Origin: an uncultured bacterium
GTDB lineage: Bacteria > Patescibacteriota > Minisyncoccia > Phycocordibacterales > DATDWN01
Length of the DNA stretch: 34,071 bases
Assembly (NCBI GenBank): GCA_903870365.1
Contig: CAIQCQ010000003.1
Span: 1 to 34,071 of the forward strand
Reading direction: 5' to 3'
The position numbers were made by a program, and so were the translations under genes. The notes beneath the pieces are model-generated. The model made no database searches and had not been told where the DNA came from. It saw only the letters and a program-made list of their open reading frames with translations. This document shows, in pieces, positions 15,511 to 23,180 of the stretch. Each line of letters begins with the position of its first letter. Position 1 is the first letter of the stretch.

Positions 15511-17418
15511 TCAGATATTGACCTTTTTAATCTTTGCGTCAGTAAGGAATCGGGTAAGTTTTCTATTTTCTTGTCCGCCTTTTGGTACACGCCCGTAAAA
15601 CTTTTGATTACCAGTTCTTTTTGTACAGTAAGAAATATATAACTTATGCTTTGCTCTAGTCATTGATACATAAAGCAATCTTCTTTCATCGCCAATAGAT
15701 TCTGTATCATTCCTACCAGGAAGAAACTCATCCTCTGCTCCCACAATAAAACACACATCGAAGGTAAGGCCTTTTGCTTGATGCATAGTTAAAATACTTA
15801 CAGAGTTAGGAGCAGTTTCTTGCTCAATCATTTCTGATGATGTACTCACACCCTTTACGAGTTTGTCTATTTTATCTGCCCCAATCTCAGTAGCAAGTTT
15901 AATAAAATAGGTTTTTATTGCCTCCTTCAATGATTCATCCGTTATGTAATCAGTGGTTATTTTTTCTATTAGTACAGGTACATCTTCAATTGATTTAAGA
16001 TTATTGAGACGATCATCGATTTTTTTCAAGAATACACTTATTTTTTGACCTGAGGCAGGAAGGATTGAGGGATTATTTTTTATCTCTTGAAGCGCCACAT
16101 CAAGTCTGACACCTTTTTCAGAAGAATATTTCCATATATCTGATAGACATTTTTCACCTAGTCCATTTTTTTCTAATTCAATTAATGTTCTTATGGCTAA
16201 TGCATCATGTTCATCAACAAGTAAACGTAAAAGTGACAATGTGGTTCGAAACTCTTTTGTACCTGAAAGCTCATCTTCTAGGGACGCTGAGACTGAGACA
16301 CCTTTTGATATAAGTTGTGCTTTTATAGGCCCTAATATCGCACCACTTCTAGAGAGAATCACGATTTTTTCTGCTGGTATACCCTCATCTATTAGTTGTT
16401 TAATTTTTGCTGCAACTATAGAGGCTTCTTTGTCTTGATCGGCACACTGAATAAGTACCACTTCACCATCTTCTGCGTCATCACGAGGTTTTGTCATTTT
16501 AGGTAAACGTTGAGTATCTTGGTTCGCGACAAACTCCGCCTGTTGAAGAATTGTTTTATCACATCTATAGCAAGTAACAAGCTGTAATCGTTCGGCATTT
16601 TCATAAATCTCCGGAAACTGTCGAATACCGACGGGGCTTGCATATCGAAATCCGTAGATACTCTGATCGTCATCTCCAACAACAAATATTTTTGCACCTT
16701 CTACAGATAATGAACGGATAACTGATAAGTCACACGCATTAAGATCCTGGTATTCATCAATAAGTACATATTTATATTCATTGTCCAATTTAAACTCATT
16801 ATTTTGATCCAAAGTCCTTTTTAGTTTGTATACAAGCTCTGCTCGAAGTGTTTCTCCGTATACAGTTTTATGTTGCTGAAGCGCACCAATAAACTTTGGA
16901 TTTGGAAAAGAATCAATCCAGCCAGCTTCCTCTGCTTTTAGAGTTTCCCAATCCGCGGATAGACGACTAATCAAATCTTGCACTTCATTTATATGAGAAA
17001 CTTCAAGTATTTTTTTCAAGTCTTCTTGGATAATATTTCTTTCTTCCCAATCATCGGCTATACGTACAGGTCGAGGTAATTCCTCAATTGTATTTGAATT
17101 GAAAAGGATTTGCTTCAAGGCAAAAGAATGTAGTGTTGATACCACAGGTGTCTCTAAATCATGGGGTTTTAATACTTCAGCTAAATCACGACGAAGTTGT
17201 GCAGCTGCAAGTCTGGTAAATGTTAAAGCAAGAATATCTTTCGGGGCAACTTTCTGTTTAAGGACTAGCCAAAGCACTTTACGGGTAAGTACGTGAGTTT
17301 TACCCGTTCCCGGCCCAGCAAGAAGTCTGGCATGTGTTGTTACATGCTCAATTGCTTTTCTCTGATCAGGTGTTACCCCCTCAAGAATACTATTACTGAT
17401 TTTATCTTCATTTTCCAT
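15511..17418 (-). CDS. UvrD/Rep-family superfamily 1 DNA helicase
   Basis: A 635-aa SF1A helicase. Visible motifs: Walker A 'GPGTGKTHVLTRKV'; Ia 'LTFTRLAAAQL'; Walker B 'VLIDEYQDLN' (the family usually has DEFQD or DEYQD); III 'VGDDDQSIYGFRYA'; V 'LTMHQAKGLTFDVCFIVG'; VI 'DERRLLYVSMTRAKHKLYIS'. It moves 3' to 5' along single-stranded DNA in repair or replication of single-stranded intermediates. It is somewhat shorter than UvrD or PcrA (about 720 aa), lacking the C-terminal tail. The promoter at 17432-17460 would give an almost leaderless mRNA. Next to the zinc-ribbon gene, and between two recombinase modules, it may belong to a mobile element rather than being the housekeeping copy. Confidence 0.93.
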   Translation of the reverse strand: MENEDKISNSILEGVTPDQRKAIEHVTTHARLLAGPGTGKTHVLTRKVLWLVLKQKVAPKDILALTFTRLAAAQLRRDLAEVLKPHDLETPVVSTLHSFALKQILFNSNTIEELPRPVRIADDWEERNIIQEDLKKILEVSHINEVQDLISRLSADWETLKAEEAGWIDSFPNPKFIGALQQHKTVYGETLRAELVYKLKRTLDQNNEFKLDNEYKYVLIDEYQDLNACDLSVIRSLSVEGAKIFVVGDDDQSIYGFRYASPVGIRQFPEIYENAERLQLVTCYRCDKTILQQAEFVANQDTQRLPKMTKPRDDAEDGEVVLIQCADQDKEASIVAAKIKQLIDEGIPAEKIVILSRSGAILGPIKAQLISKGVSVSASLEDELSGTKEFRTTLSLLRLLVDEHDALAIRTLIELEKNGLGEKCLSDIWKYSSEKGVRLDVALQEIKNNPSILPASGQKISVFLKKIDDRLNNLKSIEDVPVLIEKITTDYITDESLKEAIKTYFIKLATEIGADKIDKLVKGVSTSSEMIEQETAPNSVSILTMHQAKGLTFDVCFIVGAEDEFLPGRNDTESIGDERRLLYVSMTRAKHKLYISYCTKRTGNQKFYGRVPKGGQENRKLTRFLTDAKIKKVNI

Positions 17419-17431
17419 ATTTTATAGATAT

Positions 17432-17460
17432 ATTATATCAAAAATCTGACATTTTTTGAA
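17432..17460 (-). promoter_or_regulatory. Promoter of the helicase gene
   Basis: On the minus strand TTCAAA (17460-17455) and TATAAT (17437-17432) are separated by 17 nt. The start point would fall about 7 nt before the ATG at 17418, leaving no room for a Shine-Dalgarno, so the mRNA is close to leaderless. Confidence 0.6.
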
Positions 17461-17493
17461 TAGAAAAAGCTCAACCAAGAACAAAGATAATGC

Positions 17494-17522
17494 TTGACAT
17501 AAGTATCTAAATAGTGTACCAT
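17494..17522 (+). promoter_or_regulatory. Promoter of the GC-rich block
   Basis: TTGACA at 17494-17499 and TACCAT at 17517-17522 with a 17-nt spacer. It is divergent from the helicase promoter and about 60 nt upstream of the gene at 17587. Confidence 0.6.
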
Positions 17523-17586
17523 TCTACATGGAAAGTGAGTATACCTCACCTACATTGTTAAATCCAAATCCTACAAGGAGAGTAGA

Positions 17587-18123
17587 ATGAAGTGGCAAAA
17601 GTTTGAACAGATTTTGACAGAGAACCCGTGGATCCAGTATCACATTGGATCTCCATGGCTCAGGTCGCTTCCTGCGAACGTTCCTGCTGATGAAGCACGG
17701 AAACAACTCAGGGAATATGTCCGAGTTCACGTGGACTACATCGCGTTTCGTCCATTCGCTGATCTCAATTTCAACTGGACTAACCGCGAAGAGTACACGG
17801 AAGTCCCTCATCCCACGTACCGGAACATGAAGTTCTGGCGTGGAACTCGTCGCGACCTAAGCATTCGATTCCACATCGAAGGGCCGGATCAGCCGTTTGA
17901 ACGCCTTCGCTATGTCGACTCACATGTCGGCAAGGAGATGGTTTCCATCGCTGAGTGGCACAGCAAATACTGGGCTAAGCAAGGTTGTGCTCTTCGGATC
18001 GGAGCGGTCGTTGCGATTGAATCACAAAGCAATGATGTCACCAAGTTCAGTCGGCAGCGATTGGAGATTTATCCATTTCCTGCCGACTGGGATCTCGCGG
18101 GCATGATGGGATTTGCGGCTTAG
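17587..18123 (+). CDS. Unknown 178-aa protein
   Basis: A soluble 178-aa protein, rich in aromatic residues (W, Y, F). The ATG is preceded by AAGGAG nine nt upstream, a strong ribosome site. Striking stretches are 'NPWIQYHIGSPWLRSLP', 'HVDYIAFRPFADLNFNWTN' and 'ADWDLAGMMGF' near the end. No cysteine pairs beyond a single Cys, no signal peptide, no known catalytic motif. It is the first gene of a GC-rich plus-strand series (this gene, HIT protein, another unknown, ribbon-helix-helix), and is followed by a GC hairpin at 18136-18157 that recurs after the next gene. I do not recognise the family. Confidence 0.75.
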   Translation: MKWQKFEQILTENPWIQYHIGSPWLRSLPANVPADEARKQLREYVRVHVDYIAFRPFADLNFNWTNREEYTEVPHPTYRNMKFWRGTRRDLSIRFHIEGPDQPFERLRYVDSHVGKEMVSIAEWHSKYWAKQGCALRIGAVVAIESQSNDVTKFSRQRLEIYPFPADWDLAGMMGFAA

Positions 18124-18135
18124 TAGTTCTTTCTT

Positions 18136-18157
18136 GGGCGACAGAACATCGTCGCCC
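18136..18157 (+). repeat. Intercistronic hairpin, copy 1
   Basis: GGGCGAC (18136-18142) pairs with GTCGCCC (18151-18157) around AGAACATC. No T-run follows, so it may stabilise or separate mRNA segments rather than terminate fully. The same 22-nt hairpin with one change stands at 18689-18710. Confidence 0.85.
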
Positions 18158-18214
18158 CTGATTCTGAGTTCATCGAACGTATGGTGACCGAGAGTTAGAA
18201 AAGGAGTTCTTTAC

Positions 18215-18679
18215 ATGTACAATCACGCACCTGAAAACTACGTTTGCCCACTCTGCCAGATCGCTCGAGGTGAAGTCACCTCACGGGGATCTCAGGAGGA
18301 AGCTGTTATCTATCGTGACGCTCGCGTTACGGTATTCATCGCAGGCTGTTGGTGGCGATCAAACCCAGGGCACGTCATCGTTGTGCCCAACATCCACAAG
18401 GAAAACATCTACGAGATGTCTCCTGGTCTTGGAGGTCACATCTTTGATCTCACGAGTCAGGTCGCACGTGCTCTGAAGACCACGTATTCCTGTGATGGCG
18501 TAACTATTCGCCAAAACAACGAACCGGCCGGCGGACAGGATACATGGCATTATCATACGCATGTCATTCCGCGCATGACTGACGATCACCACTACGACAA
18601 CCTGCACAACACGTACTGGCCCGACATGGACGAAAAGCGTCCATATGCGGAGAAGCTCAGGGCTTTCATGCAGAAATAG
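18215..18679 (+). CDS. HIT-family nucleotide hydrolase/transferase
   Basis: A 154-aa histidine-triad protein. The active-site HxHxH is at H112, H114, H116 in 'DTWHYHTHVIPR'; the preceding 'QNNEPAGGQ' loop is the usual phosphate-binding neighbour. A CPLC pair at residues 11-14 may bind zinc together with a His further on, as in Fhit/HinT relatives with an N-terminal zinc site. The family hydrolyses or transfers nucleoside phosphates (AMP-lysine, Ap4A and similar); the exact substrate cannot be read. AAAGGAG stands eight nt before the ATG. The GC-rich composition and following GC hairpin match its neighbours, so it belongs to this block rather than to the housekeeping genes. Confidence 0.9.
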   Translation: MYNHAPENYVCPLCQIARGEVTSRGSQEEAVIYRDARVTVFIAGCWWRSNPGHVIVVPNIHKENIYEMSPGLGGHIFDLTSQVARALKTTYSCDGVTIRQNNEPAGGQDTWHYHTHVIPRMTDDHHYDNLHNTYWPDMDEKRPYAEKLRAFMQK

Positions 18680-18688
18680 GTTCAACTG

Positions 18689-18710
18689 GGGCGACAGAAC
18701 ACCGTCGCCC
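18689..18710 (+). repeat. Intercistronic hairpin, copy 2
   Basis: GGGCGAC (18689-18695) pairs with GTCGCCC (18704-18710) around AGAACACC, one base different from copy 1 at 18136. It is followed by another inverted repeat, CCATCAAA with TTTTGATGG, spanning about 18713-18750. Confidence 0.85.
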
Positions 18711-18817
18711 TTCCATCAAAGTTTTCTTTTTCAAGAATGTTTTGATGGGAGTAAAAACCCACCCTCAACTTGCGGGTAGCAAGAAATCTTTGACAAACAG
18801 TACAAGGAGAAGTTGAT

Positions 18818-19462
18818 ATGAAATACGGAAAGGTTACACTCGGCCAGATCGAGGCTCTCATCAACAAGATTGGTGGTGAGTCAGCAGTGATGGAAGTGTT
18901 ACGTGGAGCTCTCACAGTGGTCACGGGAACACCTAAGTGGTTTATCGGAGATGACGGACTCGTCCGTTTCTCGCTGACCGCAGACGGTACCAGTGGCCCT
19001 GATTGGAAAGTTCGCCTTGAGAAAGGTGGTTACTCAGTTAAGTCAACGAAGCTCAATCAGATTATGTTTGAGCCGCGGAACTTCAAACCGACAACCGCCC
19101 CTCGAGAACTGGTGATTTTGCCAGGCTCAGCCGTTTCAAAAGGAAGCGGAGGAGTCTCGGTGACAGAAATGTACGCCGAGGCACGACGTCGTGGGTTCAA
19201 AAGACCCAATTCCGAAGTCGGCCCACTCATGCGCGAATTGTTTTCGCAAGACGACATCGCTGCGCTTGAGTTGCACTCCATCTTCATCGGCCACAAACCG
19301 ATTGTCGATGAGGGAGAAACTGGTGTGTACAACTGTAACTTCTACATGGATGATCGTGCTGGTGGAAAGTGGATGAGTGTGTTCCCGAGAACAGACCATA
19401 CCGAACAACTCCGCGACAACATTGGTTACGTTTTCGAAGTTCCCCGCGAGAAGACGAGATAG
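18818..19462 (+). CDS. Hypothetical 214-aa protein of a CPR-type family
   Basis: A soluble 214-aa protein that starts 'KVTLGQIEALINKIGGESAV', continues with 'EVLRGALTVV', and has a central 'FKPTTAPRELVIL', then 'AEARRRGFKRPNSEVGPLMRE' and a C-terminal 'GKWMSVFPRTD'. I recognise this layout as that of uncharacterised proteins recurring in Patescibacteria, but no function is known to me and no catalytic motif is visible. AAGGAG lies nine nt before the ATG. It is followed eight nt later by the ribbon-helix-helix gene, so the two are probably co-translated. The 'PN.EV...LRe' helix could contact nucleic acid or ribosome, which is only a guess. Confidence 0.8.
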   Translation: MKYGKVTLGQIEALINKIGGESAVMEVLRGALTVVTGTPKWFIGDDGLVRFSLTADGTSGPDWKVRLEKGGYSVKSTKLNQIMFEPRNFKPTTAPRELVILPGSAVSKGSGGVSVTEMYAEARRRGFKRPNSEVGPLMRELFSQDDIAALELHSIFIGHKPIVDEGETGVYNCNFYMDDRAGGKWMSVFPRTDHTEQLRDNIGYVFEVPREKTR

Positions 19463-19470
19463 GAGAACTT

Positions 19471-19770
19471 ATGTCAAAACAGAAAGACTCTCCTAAAGTA
19501 CCGTTCACCTTTCGTCTCGCTCCCGAAAAGCTTGCTCGATTGCGTGAACTGGCTGAGCAAATCGGTAGCACCCCGTCGCAGTTGATGGAAAAAGCGATTA
19601 GTGAATCATTGGATCGCTGTACCGTCACTCCTCCAGTTCAAAACACTGGTGAAGAAGTTCATTTAGACTCGAGTGATATTCAGAGAGTTGGGCCGGTAGT
19701 GGAAGCCATGGGAGTTTCCATACCAGTCTCACTCTTTCTGGAGATCGTGAGAGTCCAGAGAAGTAAGTAA
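19471..19770 (+). CDS. Ribbon-helix-helix (CopG/Arc-like) protein
   Basis: A 99-aa protein. Residues about 9-45 fit a ribbon-helix-helix: a beta strand 'VPFTFRLAPEKLARL' and two helices 'RELAEQIGSTPSQLMEKAISESL'. Such dimers bind short operators through the strand and often act as antitoxins or plasmid regulators. The remaining half is acidic and then hydrophobic ('VVEAMGVSIPVSLFLEIVRV') and unassigned. I set the start at the ATG at 19471, with AGGAG six nt upstream, rather than the longer frame that overlaps the preceding gene. It closes the GC-rich operon, followed by a strong terminator. Confidence 0.75.
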   Translation: MSKQKDSPKVPFTFRLAPEKLARLRELAEQIGSTPSQLMEKAISESLDRCTVTPPVQNTGEEVHLDSSDIQRVGPVVEAMGVSIPVSLFLEIVRVQRSK

Positions 19771-19773
19771 CAA

Positions 19774-19816
19774 CCGCCCAGCAACGCGAAATCCGCAGTT
19801 GTTGGGCGGATTTTGT
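19774..19816 (+). terminator. Rho-independent terminator of the GC-rich block
   Basis: CCGCCCAGCAAC (19774-19785) pairs with GTTGTTGGGCGG (19798-19809) with one mismatch, followed by ATTTTGT. Confidence 0.9.
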
Positions 19817-19842
19817 TTATATATTATTAATTATTCTATTAC

Positions 19843-21645
19843 TTATAGGGTATGGAGAGTGAATAGCTTTTTTATTTTAATCCCTATGAAATATGGCTTA
19901 ACTGCGTAAGGAGAGAACTCAGATTTATGCTCTGTGACACTCGTTTCCAGTTTACGACCATACTTTCCAAGGTGTTCCATTTCAGGTAGACTGGGCTCAC
20001 AAACGGAAGTGAAACGACTTTCAAGAGCTTTGAATCCATTTCTACACTTGTATTGCAACGTATTTTGCGATAAAGAAAGTTCGGAAAAGATAATACGGAT
20101 AATCTCTGCCTTTTCGTCTGAATTAGCGTATTCGTAATAGGTTGAGCCATATTCTAAGAGTTCGGAAAGTTTTACCACATCACTGATCACAGCGTTCATA
20201 GCAAGGTCAGAAATCTGCTCATCGTCTTGGAGTCTGGTAATTTGAGTAGTCAGTTTGGTTTCCTCTTCCATGTAGGTCACAGGTGAATAGACACCACTTT
20301 TAAGTAATGGTAGTTTGTTTTCTCGCAAGTATTTCAAGTCATCTCGGATTTTCTTTTTCTCACGATCATTGTTTTCTATTGTGGTCAGACGTTTTTGTTC
20401 AAATAAAACAATGTCAGTCGTCTTTGCCATGTCCAGTTTTTCTAGCTCGTCTTTGGTGAATGTCAGTTTTGAGATAAGCTTACCCATTTCCGTTTCAATA
20501 AAATTGAGGTTGATATTTCTTTTTGTATTCGTACAGCCTTTGACACATCTCGCACCAAAATACAGAATTCCTTTTCGGGTATAGGGAGTATAGACACGAC
20601 CACAATCAGCACAACGAGCGAAGCCACGATGAAGCAGTGGTAATTTATCCGCATACCGCGTACTCACATTTTTGGAATGCAATTTTTCTTGGACAGTGTT
20701 AAAAGTTTTGTCATCTATCAGTGCACTGTGACTAATACTTTTGACATACTCACCATTGTTTCCAAATGTTCTACCAGTATAAAACGGATTGGTCAGAATT
20801 TTATGCACATGCCCCAAGGTCATTGATCTTGCAATGGCTTCGATATGTACTTCCTCTCCATCTTCTGCCAACATTTCCGCCTCTGTTCGTTTTCTCTTTG
20901 ATGGCATACTGGTCAATCCTTGCTTATTTGCCCAGACAGTCAGATCAGATAATGCCCAGTCACCAGTCGCATACATTTCAAAGAGTTTTTTAATAATAGG
21001 TGCTCGAATCGGGTCAAATGGCTTATGATCCATGTTTCCCTCGTTCAAGTAACCCACAGGGGCTTTATGGGTCACTACGCCTCTCTCACGGAGGTTATGA
21101 GTGGCTAGTCTCACTTTCTCACTCGTTACTCTCGAATGGTGTTCAGCAAACATGCCATCAATATCCATGTGCAACGCACCCGAGCTTGTCGTGTCGTATG
21201 TGGCGTAGACAAATTTTACATCCACTCCATTTTTCATGAGCTTACCAAGCAAAGTATTATCTGCTTTATTTCGACTCATACGATCCCAACACAAACAGAT
21301 GATGCCCTTGAAATATCCTTTGCTTAGAAATTGAGATAACTGTAAAAACTTAGGACGATCAATTTCGTATTGGACAAGCCCCTCTTTGGTAAATGACACC
21401 TCATTGTTTTCTTTGAAGCCGGAATGTTTTTCAGAGATAATGCCATCCACACAAAAGCCGGACAGAGTCAGTGGAGCAATCGGTAGTTTTTCTTTCAAAG
21501 CAAAACGGACATTTTCTGCTTTCTGATAGGTAATGGAATTTTTCTGATTATCCGGTTCATCGGTACTCTTGCGAATGTAGACAAGGTAAAAATCTTTGTA
21601 CATGCCAGTAGCAATATCTTTCAGTATGTCATGTTCTAGTTTCAT
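19843..21645 (-). CDS. Large serine recombinase of the Rep module
   Basis: A 600-aa large serine recombinase. The resolvase domain starts with 'YLVYIRKSTDEPDNQ' (nucleophile Ser27 in the IRKS motif) and contains 'CLCWDRMSRN'; the recombinase domain follows ('HKAPVGYLNEG', 'ILTNPFYTGR'); the zinc ribbon is 'ARCADCGRVY' with a later 'RCVKGC'; a coiled coil covers about 400-480. All expected parts are present, so it should be active. Its start overlaps the preceding small gene by 17 nt, which overlaps the Rep gene, so the three are translationally coupled. Unlike the integrase at 11048, its 3' end is not inside a tRNA gene. Confidence 0.93.
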   Translation of the reverse strand: MKLEHDILKDIATGMYKDFYLVYIRKSTDEPDNQKNSITYQKAENVRFALKEKLPIAPLTLSGFCVDGIISEKHSGFKENNEVSFTKEGLVQYEIDRPKFLQLSQFLSKGYFKGIICLCWDRMSRNKADNTLLGKLMKNGVDVKFVYATYDTTSSGALHMDIDGMFAEHHSRVTSEKVRLATHNLRERGVVTHKAPVGYLNEGNMDHKPFDPIRAPIIKKLFEMYATGDWALSDLTVWANKQGLTSMPSKRKRTEAEMLAEDGEEVHIEAIARSMTLGHVHKILTNPFYTGRTFGNNGEYVKSISHSALIDDKTFNTVQEKLHSKNVSTRYADKLPLLHRGFARCADCGRVYTPYTRKGILYFGARCVKGCTNTKRNINLNFIETEMGKLISKLTFTKDELEKLDMAKTTDIVLFEQKRLTTIENNDREKKKIRDDLKYLRENKLPLLKSGVYSPVTYMEEETKLTTQITRLQDDEQISDLAMNAVISDVVKLSELLEYGSTYYEYANSDEKAEIIRIIFSELSLSQNTLQYKCRNGFKALESRFTSVCEPSLPEMEHLGKYGRKLETSVTEHKSEFSPYAVKPYFIGIKIKKLFTLHTL

Positions 21646-21811
21646 TCTTTTTAGTGGGTGGAATTATCCGACCATCCTTGATTATATACCCCTCGGAAAG
21701 CAATCGCCTACGAATCTTTGCATATACACTACCAAGCTCGTACAAGGAGTCAATCGTCTCTTGAGAAAAAGGAGACACCACCACTGTTTTTGGAAGTGTC
21801 TTTTTACTCAT
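21629..21811 (-). CDS. 60-aa protein between Rep and recombinase
   Basis: A small basic protein starting at the ATG at 21811, whose first codons overlap the Rep stop (ATGAGTAA), and ending 17 nt inside the recombinase gene. The sequence has 'PFSQETIDSLYELGSVYAKIRRRL' (helical) and 'GYIIKDGRIIPP'. The tight overlaps on both sides argue strongly that it is real. It may be a small DNA-binding or recombination accessory protein; no family is recognised. Confidence 0.7.
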   Translation of the reverse strand: MSKKTLPKTVVVSPFSQETIDSLYELGSVYAKIRRRLLSEGYIIKDGRIIPPTKKNETRT

Positions 21812-22646
21812 AAATTTTACGAACAATATCCTCAACGTCAGTCGTACGAGGCAAACGGTAATCTTGTTTTTTGACAACACCCTCATACCGGCTGTCATAT
21901 TCACGCTCACTCACGATATGTTTTTTCGGCAATACGTCATATATCTGATTGACCCATGTCTGATCGAGAAAAGTTAAGGGTTTGAACAATCCATTACTCG
22001 AAAAATATCGTTTCTTACCATCCATACGAGTGTCCTCGAAATTCTTGGACATATACTTGGTGATGTACGAAGCAATATTTTTGACTCGTCCCAGTTTCTT
22101 AATCTTGATATATCCCTCGCCCCAAATACCTGCCATCGTATCCGCCCAGATAAATTTCAAATTGAAAAAGACCAAATGATAATGGATGACACCATCCCGA
22201 GTTTTATCTTGAAATTCTGGTACACCAACATATTTCAAAAATCCTTTTTTCTCTCCAATGATTTCATAATTCAATCGCTTGAGGAATTTTGCCAAAACAT
22301 AATTAGCTTGTTTAATATCTCGGACATCGTCTTCAAAAGTCAGAGTGAGAAAGATGGGAATGTACGCTTTACCATTATCCTTAAACCAATACCAGATATT
22401 GCAGTTGACCAGACGGATGAGGTAGGCTTTTGCCCGAATCATACTTCTCCGGCGAGAATCAATTTTCTGTAACTCTTCGGAACGTAACCGAGATTTCTTC
22501 TGTTCCTCTGTCTCATCATCGGGGATGATAACTTCTGGCTTGAACTTCTTGGGTAAGGAAAAATCATACGCATGAGTTGCTCCATCGTAGACACTCACTT
22601 CTACATGTGAGCCAGAAATTATGATCTTTTTATCAGTAAATTGCAT
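21804..22646 (-). CDS. HUH-type rolling-circle replication initiator (Rep)
   Basis: A 280-aa single-strand DNA endonuclease of the HUH replication class. Motif 1 is 'FLTLTF' (residues about 99-104), motif 2 the metal-binding 'IHYHLVFF' with H155 and H157, motif 3 'ASYITKYMSK' with catalytic tyrosine candidates Y194 and Y198 and a following Lys. This layout is known from rolling-circle plasmids and single-stranded phages; it nicks one strand at the origin and stays bound to the 5' end. I placed the start at the ATG at 22646 (weak AGAGAGA upstream); the longer frame runs through a GC palindrome. With the recombinase downstream it forms a replicating and integrating element. Confidence 0.88.
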   Translation of the reverse strand: MQFTDKKIIISGSHVEVSVYDGATHAYDFSLPKKFKPEVIIPDDETEEQKKSRLRSEELQKIDSRRRSMIRAKAYLIRLVNCNIWYWFKDNGKAYIPIFLTLTFEDDVRDIKQANYVLAKFLKRLNYEIIGEKKGFLKYVGVPEFQDKTRDGVIHYHLVFFNLKFIWADTMAGIWGEGYIKIKKLGRVKNIASYITKYMSKNFEDTRMDGKKRYFSSNGLFKPLTFLDQTWVNQIYDVLPKKHIVSEREYDSRYEGVVKKQDYRLPRTTDVEDIVRKIYE

Positions 22647-22712
22647 GTTATTTTTCTCTCTATCTATGCTTATTATCAAGTCCAACAGGACTCGCTTCGC
22701 TCGTCCACCCGT

Positions 22713-22728
22713 CCCCGCTAAAGCGGGG
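22713..22728. repeat. GC palindrome, CCCCGC-TAAA-GCGGGG
   Basis: A perfect 6-bp GC stem with a TAAA loop, inside a GC-rich stretch ending in GGGAAGCCC. It is of the same general kind as the dispersed CPR palindromes elsewhere in the window. Confidence 0.7.
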
Positions 22729-23016
22729 TGCGGGAAGCCCACATATCGAAGCGAATAAACTCGTTGGATTGATGAGGTAAGTCACAACTGCATTCCAAAG
22801 TGCCACAGTGAGAGTGAGTGGTAATCTCGAGTTTGACTATGAAGACAGAAGAGCTGGGAGGGAGTGGTGATACTTTTTTAGGTACGCGAAAAGACCCCGT
22901 TGTGTATCAACGAGTGATGGTGTGACGTGAGGAATTGTGCGTACGGAGTAAAAGTAAAACCACCTTATTCAGGTTTTCGGGACACAAAGAATATATGGGT
23001 GGTGTCTCATGGTTGG

Positions 23017-23034
23017 TGGATTAGACCTAATCCA
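23017..23034. repeat. Near-palindrome, possible operator or nick-region hairpin
   Basis: TGGATTAG (23017-23024) and CTAATCCA (23027-23034) are exact inverted copies around AC; outer CTCA and TGAG add to the stem. Confidence 0.6.
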
Positions 23035-23180
23035 TGAGAGTGACCGAACGCACTAATTGCCACATAAGTATATGCCTCTCAAAAATTCGCACAACTTGAC
23101 TGTACTCGAGAATGGAATGGTGTAATGTTTTTGGAAAAATATGGAAAATTGAGCTTAATGTATACAAAGTGATTAAAATA

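Larger units (their letters stand above)
22647..23180. other. Intergenic region upstream of Rep, possible origin or attachment region
   Basis: No gene seen. It holds CCCCGC-taaa-GCGGGG at 22713-22728, a CGTTG-tgtat-CAACG hairpin near 22898-22912, and TGGATTAG-ac-CTAATCCA at 23017-23034 flanked by CTCA and TGAG. As the region upstream of an HUH Rep gene it is the natural place for the double-strand origin or the Rep promoter. Confidence 0.5.

Noticed and set aside
18789..18818. TTGACA followed 17 nt later by TTGATA before the gene at 18818
   Set aside because: The -10-like hexamer overlaps the start codon and the AAGGAG ribosome site lies within the spacer, so a promoter here would remove its own ribosome site.
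22647..22742. 32-residue N-terminal extension of the Rep protein
   Set aside because: The extension translates the GC palindrome at 22713-22728 and has no family resemblance; the ATG at 22646 is better.
22775..22790. GGTAAGTCACAA as a second attachment copy matching the tRNA-Glu end GGTAAGGTCACCAA
   Set aside because: Two single-base gaps are needed and the T arm is absent; too weak to call the right end of the integrase element.
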